From assembly GCA_018920345.1 (NCBI GenBank), contig JAHLMN010000011.1, positions 1-51,644 on the forward strand: 51,644 nt of DNA. Reading direction: 5' to 3'. Each line of letters opens with the position of its first letter. The first letter of the stretch is position 1. The notes under the pieces are model-generated. The model was not told where the DNA came from and made no database searches. It saw only the letters and a list, made by a program, of their open reading frames with translations. Positions 46,601-51,644 of this stretch are shown piece after piece. This DNA is from Candidatus Aenigmatarchaeota archaeon (GTDB lineage: Archaea > Aenigmatarchaeota > Aenigmatarchaeia > CG10238-14). The translations under genes were made by a program, and so were the position numbers.

Positions 46601-47260
46601 ATTTTGTTTTCCCCAAAGTATTTTTTTCCCATATTTAATTCTATATACTAGTCCTTTTTTCTCCATCTCTATTAGTATTTGATTTGCTCTACTTCTTGAT
46701 ATACCTAATAGATCTCCTATTTCTTCACTACTAAACTTGTTTCCATTTAATTGCTTTAAAATTTCCTTTTCTCTCATGCTTTGCTCTAGACTATCAGCGG
46801 ATTTTCTTATTTTTTCCAAAATAGCCAACTGTTGATTGCTGTTGATTGCTGTTGACAACTGTTGATTGCTGTTGATTGCTGTTGACAACTGTTGATTGCT
46901 GATAAAAATCTTAAGTTCATCAATACTTTTTCTTATAGAATCGAGTTCTTTAAAGAATTCATCATTAGATTCTAACTCATCTTGAAACCTTTTTTCGGTT
47001 AAAACTTTATCAGGAACCCTTAAATCAAATTTTATGTCTAAACCAGTTATTTTTTCCTTTATTAAGGCCAAATCTGCTGCCATTTGTTCTATTTGTCCCA
47101 TCCTTCTTGCATATTGTAAATCTCTAATGTTATAACCACCATCAACTGTTGATTGCTGTTGATTGCTGTTGATTGCTGTTGACAACTGTTGATTGCTGTT
47201 GACAACTGTTGATGCTCTTTTAATCCCCAGAACTTTTTTCATAAATTCTTTAAAACTCAT
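46592..47260 (-). CDS. C-terminal wHTH protein with two Gln/Ser/Asn-rich repeat inserts
   Basis: C-terminal LNGNKFSSEEIGDLLGISRSRANQILIEMEKKGLVYRIKYGKKILWG (wHTH); repeats NSNQQLSTAI. Confidence 0.75.
   Translation of the reverse strand: MSFKEFMKKVLGIKRASTVVNSNQQLSTAINSNQQQSTVDGGYNIRDLQYARRMGQIEQMAADLALIKEKITGLDIKFDLRVPDKVLTEKRFQDELESNDEFFKELDSIRKSIDELKIFISNQQLSTAINSNQQLSTAINSNQQLAILEKIRKSADSLEQSMREKEILKQLNGNKFSSEEIGDLLGISRSRANQILIEMEKKGLVYRIKYGKKILWGKQNLQ
46827..46900. repeat. Tandem 10-bp repeats (GTTGATTGCT / GTTGACAACT), array 1
   Basis: Read directly: gttgattgct gttgattgct gttgacaact gttgattgct gttgattgct gttgacaact gttgattgct. Confidence 0.95.
47143..47213. repeat. Tandem 10-bp repeats (same units), array 2
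   Basis: Read directly: caact gttgattgct gttgattgct gttgattgct gttgacaact gttgattgct gttgacaact gttgat. Confidence 0.95.
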
Positions 47261-47294
47261 AAAAATAATATAATTTTGACATATTTATTTTTGT

Positions 47295-47342
47295 CTTCAC
47301 GACTTCACGTGAAACTTCACGTCCATTTCACGTCAACTTCAT
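47295..47342. promoter_or_regulatory. CTTCAC box cluster including palindrome TTCACGTGAA
   Basis: CTTCAC at 47295, 47303, 47315; TTTCAC at 47326; CTTCAT at 47337; TTCACGTGAA at 47304-47313; upstream of the minus-strand wHTH gene (start 47260) and overlapping the kae1 3' end. Confidence 0.6.
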
Positions 47343-48294
47343 CAACTCTCCAATCTTTTAATATGAAAGATTCTTCCAATTTAGTTCTTACACCTGATTT
47401 GTACATTATCAAACCAGTCCAACCTATCATCACTCCATTATCTCCAGCATATTTCATAGGCACAGAGAAAACTTTAGCACCTCTATCTTTACACATGACT
47501 TCTAACATATTTTTTAACCTTTGATTTGCAGCAACACCACCAGTTACAAGAACTTCTTCTTTTTCTGTATGTGCTAAAGCTCTTTCTGTAGCTTCTATCA
47601 ACATTGAAAAGCAAGTTTCTTGAAAAGAATAAGCGATATCCTCTTTTTTAAACCCTTTTTTGTAAAGTTTTTGACATTCAGTAACTATACCTGAAAAAGA
47701 AAAATCCATGCCTTTAACTACATATGGTAGATCAATCCAATTTCCGTTTTCTGCTAATTTCTCTATTTTTGGACCGCCTGGCATTTCTAATCCTAGAGAT
47801 CTTGCTAAAACATCAAAGGCATTTCCTATAGGAATATCTAATGTCTCTCCAAAAATTCTATATCTATTTCCTGTTAAAGCAATTATTTGAGTATTGCCTC
47901 CAGAGCAATAAAGTATAACAGGATCTTTTGCACCTGTCATTAATTTTGCAATTTCTATATGAGCAATCGGATGATTAACCCCTACTAGAGGTAAATTATG
48001 CTTTAAAGATAGATATCTTGCTATAGTGGCGCCAAGAGATAAACAATTAGGTAATCCTGGACCTTGAGAAAAGGCTATTATATCGATTTTTGATGTCTCA
48101 AAAGCTTTCTTAATTAAACTAGCAGCGTTTTCTGCATGATATTCAAATACCTTTCTAGGAAGCATACCCTGACCTAATGGAGGTTGATAAAAAGACTTTT
48201 CATCAAATAAAACATTTCCTTTCTCATCAATAAGGCCTACACCAAAGGTATGAGCTGTTGATTCTATTCCTAAACAAACTCTAGTCAAACTCAA
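47317..48294 (-). CDS. kae1: Kae1/OSGEP tRNA N6-threonylcarbamoyladenosine synthase subunit
   Basis: CLGIESTAHTFGVGLI; FSQGPGLPNCLSLGATIARYLSL; GVNHPIAHIEI; YCSGGNTQIIAL; VTGGVAANQRLKNML. Confidence 0.96.
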   Translation of the reverse strand: MSLTRVCLGIESTAHTFGVGLIDEKGNVLFDEKSFYQPPLGQGMLPRKVFEYHAENAASLIKKAFETSKIDIIAFSQGPGLPNCLSLGATIARYLSLKHNLPLVGVNHPIAHIEIAKLMTGAKDPVILYCSGGNTQIIALTGNRYRIFGETLDIPIGNAFDVLARSLGLEMPGGPKIEKLAENGNWIDLPYVVKGMDFSFSGIVTECQKLYKKGFKKEDIAYSFQETCFSMLIEATERALAHTEKEEVLVTGGVAANQRLKNMLEVMCKDRGAKVFSVPMKYAGDNGVMIGWTGLIMYKSGVRTKLEESFILKDWRVDEVDVKWT

Positions 48295-48499
48295 ACACCT
48301 TCATTATTTTTGCATTGCCCCCTCCTTGATTAATTAAATTTCTAAGATTTTTCAATATTTCCAGATTTATTTCATTATCTTCTAATTGCCAAACAGAATC
48401 CATAACTTTGGTCGCATTTAATTTTTGTAACTCCCTCCAAACTCTTACCAGTAAAGTATTCTTTGTTTTAGGGATATCATACATTATTATTAATGCCAT
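48281..48499 (-). CDS. Cas2-like (Cas2/PaaX-M/VapD fold) small protein
   Basis: MALIIMYDIPKTKNTLLVRVWRELQKLNATKVMDSVWQLEDNEINLEILKNLRNLINQGGGNAKIMKVFEFD: MYDI...RVWRELQKL.A..V..SVW.LE pattern. ORF listed to 48589; ATG at 48499 preferred. Confidence 0.65.
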   Translation of the reverse strand: MALIIMYDIPKTKNTLLVRVWRELQKLNATKVMDSVWQLEDNEINLEILKNLRNLINQGGGNAKIMKVFEFD

Positions 48500-48514
48500 G
48501 TAATACGTATTACA
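48499..48514. promoter_or_regulatory. Perfect 16-bp palindrome TGTAATACGTATTACA (putative operator)
   Basis: Read directly; overlaps the Cas2-like start codon. A second copy TGTAATACGTCTGACA (imperfect) lies at 48566-48581. Confidence 0.7.
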
Positions 48515-48581
48515 AAAACGAAAATAAAAGCTTTTTTGACAAAAATAAGAAAAATTTGAGCTTTTTGTAATACGTCTGACA

Positions 48582-48860
48582 TCACTCACTAACTTTCTTC
48601 ATATATTTCAAGTATGTTAAAACACCTTTTAAATCGACATTTTTATTCTTTAATTTGACTAATTTTAGCTTTAAACCATATTCGTTTAAATTTTGAGTCA
48701 AAATAAACTGATTTAAGTATTTATCTAAAATTTCAGAGACAGTTTGATGATGAATACCAGTTCTTCTGCTTATTTCCCTTAAATGAAGCCAATCTTGAGC
48801 TTCTTTAAGCACAAAAAGAATTTTTCCGATTTTTTTTACTGTATCTTGACGCATACCCAT
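48582..48860 (-). CDS. Winged-helix DNA-binding protein
   Basis: IGKILFVLKEAQDWLHLREISRRTGIHHQTVSEILDKYL: HTH pattern. Confidence 0.75.
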   Translation of the reverse strand: MGMRQDTVKKIGKILFVLKEAQDWLHLREISRRTGIHHQTVSEILDKYLNQFILTQNLNEYGLKLKLVKLKNKNVDLKGVLTYLKYMKKVSE

Positions 48861-48943
48861 AATCTCTCACGAACTCTCACTTGCCAGCTGGCGCCTTTTT
48901 ATCTCACTTTTCTAGACTATTATAGCATTTCTACTTTAAGATA

Positions 48944-49591
48944 TTATGCCAAACTTCTATCACAAACCCTTCTAAACCTACACTTTAAGCATTTTTGAGG
49001 ATTTGTTGTTGATTCTGGCAATCTAACATCTCTGATGAGATCATGTATTTCAATTATATCCTTTACAACCGTTTCTAAGAGATTTTTATCAAATTTTTGA
49101 CACCAAAAAACTTCTTTAGTATCTCTATTTCTTAAAACACTGAAAATATCTCTATCGGGCTTAAATTCTTCAGAAAAACTTAAGCTATATGCAGCCACTT
49201 GCTTGATAAGACCTTGATAAGCTACACTACCTGGCTTGTCATCTATTATTAAAATATTATCAGGAAATATTTGTACCTCATCTATTTTTCCATATATACC
49301 ATATTTGCTGGAAATAGTTTCCAGCTCTCTTATAAAAAAAGACTCGCCTGTTTCTTTAGATCTAATCAAGGCTTCTTCTATTGTCATTTCTTCTTCAGCT
49401 TGCTCTAGAAACTCTCTTTCTAACTCTTCATGAATCTGCTTACCAATTATCATTTCTGCTGTTTTCTCAACTTTTATTTTCTTTATCTTTTCCAAATATA
49501 ACTGGTATTCACAAAAACCTTTACTATGCAGCCAAGATATAGGAAAATGATTAATACCATTTATAACTATCAAACCATCTATTCCATTCAT
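48944..49591 (-). CDS. Cas4-like RecB-family PD-(D/E)XK nuclease with Cys cluster
   Basis: FPISWLHSKGFCEYQLYLEKI; GKQIHEELEREF; GKIDEVQIFPDNILIIDDKPG; QVAAYSLSF; CLKCRFRRVCDRSL. Confidence 0.82.
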   Translation of the reverse strand: MNGIDGLIVINGINHFPISWLHSKGFCEYQLYLEKIKKIKVEKTAEMIIGKQIHEELEREFLEQAEEEMTIEEALIRSKETGESFFIRELETISSKYGIYGKIDEVQIFPDNILIIDDKPGSVAYQGLIKQVAAYSLSFSEEFKPDRDIFSVLRNRDTKEVFWCQKFDKNLLETVVKDIIEIHDLIRDVRLPESTTNPQKCLKCRFRRVCDRSLA

Positions 49592-49695
49592 AAAACCACA
49601 AATTTATAGCTTCTCTAAACAAATATAGATACAAATAAAAATCAAAAAGATTTAAATAAATGAAATAAAACAATAAAGTGTTTTGGTGATAAGGT

Positions 49696-50307
49696 TTGAA
49701 GGTAAAGATTCTTGAAAAAGACGATTTTAAGATGAAACTTCAAATAGAAGGAATAAATGCGGCAATGGCAGGGGAATTAAGAAGGATAATGATATCAGAA
49801 ATTCCTACGATGGCAATAGAGTGGGTAGACTTTCATGCAAATGATTCAATATTGTGGGACGAAATAATAGCACATAGACTTGGCTTGATACCTCTCACTT
49901 TTGATCCAAACTTTTTCAATTTTAAAGATGAATGCCAATGTGAAGGCAAAGGATGTACAAAATGTCAAGTAGCCTTTGCATTAAAAAGAACAGGGCCTGG
50001 AATGGTTTATTCTGGAGATTTGAAAACAACAGATGATAGAGTAAAGCCAGTATTCGATAAAATACCTATTGTAGAGCTAATGGAAGGTCAAGAGCTAGAA
50101 CTAGAAGCTTTTGCTGAATTAGGTATTGGCCGAAAGCATGCTAAATGGCAGGGAGCAGTAGTAGGTTACAAGGTAGATGGAGACAAATATATCTTTAATA
50201 TAGAGAGTGTTTGTGGTTTGAAACCGGAACAAGTTTTCACTCAGGCATTAAAAGTTTTGAATGAAAAACTAGAGGACTTTACTAAAGATGTAGAAAGAAT
50301 AAAGTAA
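49696..50307 (+). CDS. rpoD: RNA polymerase subunit D
   Basis: MKVKILEKDDFKMKLQIEGINAAMAGELRRIMISEIPTMAIEWVDFHANDSILWDEIIAHRLGLIPL; ARKHAKWQGAVVGYK-like region; TTG start 5 nt after GGTGAT. Confidence 0.97.
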   Translation: MKVKILEKDDFKMKLQIEGINAAMAGELRRIMISEIPTMAIEWVDFHANDSILWDEIIAHRLGLIPLTFDPNFFNFKDECQCEGKGCTKCQVAFALKRTGPGMVYSGDLKTTDDRVKPVFDKIPIVELMEGQELELEAFAELGIGRKHAKWQGAVVGYKVDGDKYIFNIESVCGLKPEQVFTQALKVLNEKLEDFTKDVERIK

Positions 50308-50340
50308 TTTAATGCTAATTCTATAATTATTTTGAAATAT

Positions 50341-50436
50341 GCAGGGGTAGCCAAGCGGCCAAAGGCGCAGGACTTAAGTTGCTTGGAGAAATCCTGTCTC
50401 TTAGTGAGTTCGAGAGTTCGAATCTCTCCCCCTGCA
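50341..50436 (+). tRNA. tRNA-Leu (UAA), with probable 12-nt intron at 50379-50390
   Basis: Acceptor GCAGGGG/CCCCTGC, T-arm GAGAG-TTCGAAT-CTCTC, long variable arm, anticodon stem CAGGA/TCCTG; 19 nt in the loop region instead of 7; removing TTGCTTGGAGAA leaves loop CTTAAGA. Confidence 0.9.
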
Positions 50437-50464
50437 TTTTATTTAAACAATTTTGAGTTTTTCT

Positions 50465-50485
50465 ATAATAAAAGATTTTAAATAC
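50465..50485 (+). promoter_or_regulatory. Archaeal TATA/BRE-like promoter upstream of cas6
   Basis: ataaaagattttaaataccg resembles AAAnnTTTAAATA boxes seen before rpoD (aaaagatttaaataaat) and the Toprim gene (aaaacatttaaatactt). Confidence 0.45.
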
Positions 50486-50536
50486 CGATCCGGAATCCAA
50501 AAAGTATATTTTTTTAATTTTTTAAAATTTCATAAT

Positions 50537-51301
50537 ATGAGAATTTTATTAAATTTAGAAAGTTTGAAGGATTGTGAATATGATTTAAAATATTTTCATA
50601 AATTGCAGGGATTTATTTACAATTTAATCAAAGAAAACGAATATAAAATATTACACAATAAAATAGGTTATAAATTTTTTTGTTTTTCAAATATCTATCC
50701 ATTTAAAAACATAAATATTGGTGATAAAAGAAAATTGATGATTTCCTCTCCTGATAAATTTTTAATCAAATATTTAAAAGAAAGACTTGAGAAATTAACA
50801 GAAGAAAATATACCAATAAATATAGGTGAAATGTCTTTTAAGCTTTCTAGTATTTCTATATTAAATACTAAGATTAAAAACAATTCTAGATTAATTTCTA
50901 CTACACCTATTATCATAAGAATTCCAGAAAAAAATTATGACAAATACGGAATACCGACTAACTATAGAAAAAAAAGATATGTTTATTGGAGACCGCAATA
51001 TTCCTTTGAAGCATTCATAAAGCAGCTTGAAAATAATCTTTTTAAGAAGTACAATGAATTTTATAAAACAAGAATTGAAGAATTTCCTATATTTGAGGAG
51101 ATGAAATATAAGAGACTTGTAGTTTCTCATATATTAATAAATGGAAAAGAGTATAAACTTGTTGGAAGCATATGGGAATTTATATTTACTTACTTAAATA
51201 ATAGACAGAGAAAAATATTAGAATTTGGAATGGATTGTGGTTTTGGCGAGAGAAATAGTTTTGGATTTGGTTTTGTAAATAAGAAAAATGAAGTGAATTA
51301 A
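50537..51301 (+). CDS. cas6: CRISPR-associated endoribonuclease Cas6
   Basis: MRILLNLESL...KLQGFIYNLI...YKFFCFSNIYPF...LISTTPIIIRIP...C-terminal Gly-rich loop GFGERNSFGFGFV. ORF listed from 50453; ATG at 50537 preferred. Confidence 0.85.
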   Translation: MRILLNLESLKDCEYDLKYFHKLQGFIYNLIKENEYKILHNKIGYKFFCFSNIYPFKNINIGDKRKLMISSPDKFLIKYLKERLEKLTEENIPINIGEMSFKLSSISILNTKIKNNSRLISTTPIIIRIPEKNYDKYGIPTNYRKKRYVYWRPQYSFEAFIKQLENNLFKKYNEFYKTRIEEFPIFEEMKYKRLVVSHILINGKEYKLVGSIWEFIFTYLNNRQRKILEFGMDCGFGERNSFGFGFVNKKNEVN

Positions 51302-51304
51302 AAT

Positions 51305-51644
51305 ATGATAATACGTAGATTGATAGATAGTGTAAATGTTGCCGATTTGTATAACATGAATGAACTAATTATAGAAAGAAAACTAAAATCATCAAGAATT
51401 ATAGAGGGTTGTGGTTTTGTGAAAAAAGAGAAAAATGTATATGTTATTTTTTATTTATGTATCGGGGATTGTGAAATAATAAAATTGAAAGTGTATAATA
51501 TTTCTTTAATTTTTTTTGAAAGAAAAATTAAAACAGTAAAAAAATTAATAGAAAAAAATAATAAAAAATTGGAGAATTTTTCTGATAATATTTTTAATTT
51601 AGTTGAAAAGATTTTGTTTGATTTTAGGTTGAAAAAATGTCAAA
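51305..51644 (+). CDS. Partial unknown protein, runs off window (directly downstream of cas6)
   Basis: Open frame from ATG 51305: MIIRRLIDSVNVADLYNMNELIIERKLKSSRIIEGCGFVKKEKNVYVIFYLCIGDCEIIKLKVYNISLIFFERKIKTVKKLIEKNN... Confidence 0.6.
   Translation, partial: MIIRRLIDSVNVADLYNMNELIIERKLKSSRIIEGCGFVKKEKNVYVIFYLCIGDCEIIKLKVYNISLIFFERKIKTVKKLIEKNNKKLENFSDNIFNLVEKILFDFRLKKCQ

Noticed and set aside
46827-47213. CRISPR array
   Set aside because: The repeats are contiguous 10-mers without unique spacers and lie inside a coding frame.
48500-48589. N-terminal extension of the Cas2-like ORF (MSDVRRITKSSNFSYFCQKSF...)
   Set aside because: It overlaps the two operator-like palindromes; the Cas2-fold start MALIIMYDI at 48499 fits family length better.

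Overview
The window is 51.6 kb of very AT-rich archaeal chromosome. Gene content (Orc1/Cdc6, PolB, DP1, archaeal DnaG, RpoD, Nop5/fibrillarin, Kae1, NAC, AglB/STT3) together with compact gene packing suggests a DPANN-like lineage; that placement is inference. Positions ~0.2-20.9 kb form a protein N-glycosylation/surface-glycan island: many GT4/GT2 enzymes, two FkbM methyltransferases, a B12-type radical SAM protein, an STT3/AglB oligosaccharyltransferase, a flippase, an Alg13/Alg14-like pair and an Alg7/AglH-like GlcNAc-1-P transferase. Positions 20.9-51.6 kb are mostly information-processing genes. The observations most worth follow-up are: (1) a predicted replication origin at ~29.74-29.95 kb, with two inverted ORB-like boxes flanking an AT-rich tract beside orc1/cdc6; (2) a shortened DP1 subunit of PolD that appears to have lost its phosphoesterase active site, next to a PolB with a DP2-like C-terminal zinc ribbon; (3) a Cas4-like nuclease / wHTH / Cas2-like (possibly split-PaaX-like) cassette with palindromic operators, and a stand-alone Cas6 after an intron-containing tRNA-Leu; (4) clusters of CTTCAC/GTGAAG boxes at the promoters of an AAA+ ATPase-wHTH gene and of a wHTH gene that carries frame-breaking 10-bp tandem repeats; (5) a LAGLIDADG protein that appears catalytically dead; (6) two genes that appear to start at ATT/ATA codons downstream of a perfect Shine-Dalgarno sequence; (7) overlapping 3' ends at seven of the nine convergent gene pairs I counted. 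No database search was run. Family calls come from motif recognition and remembered family features.
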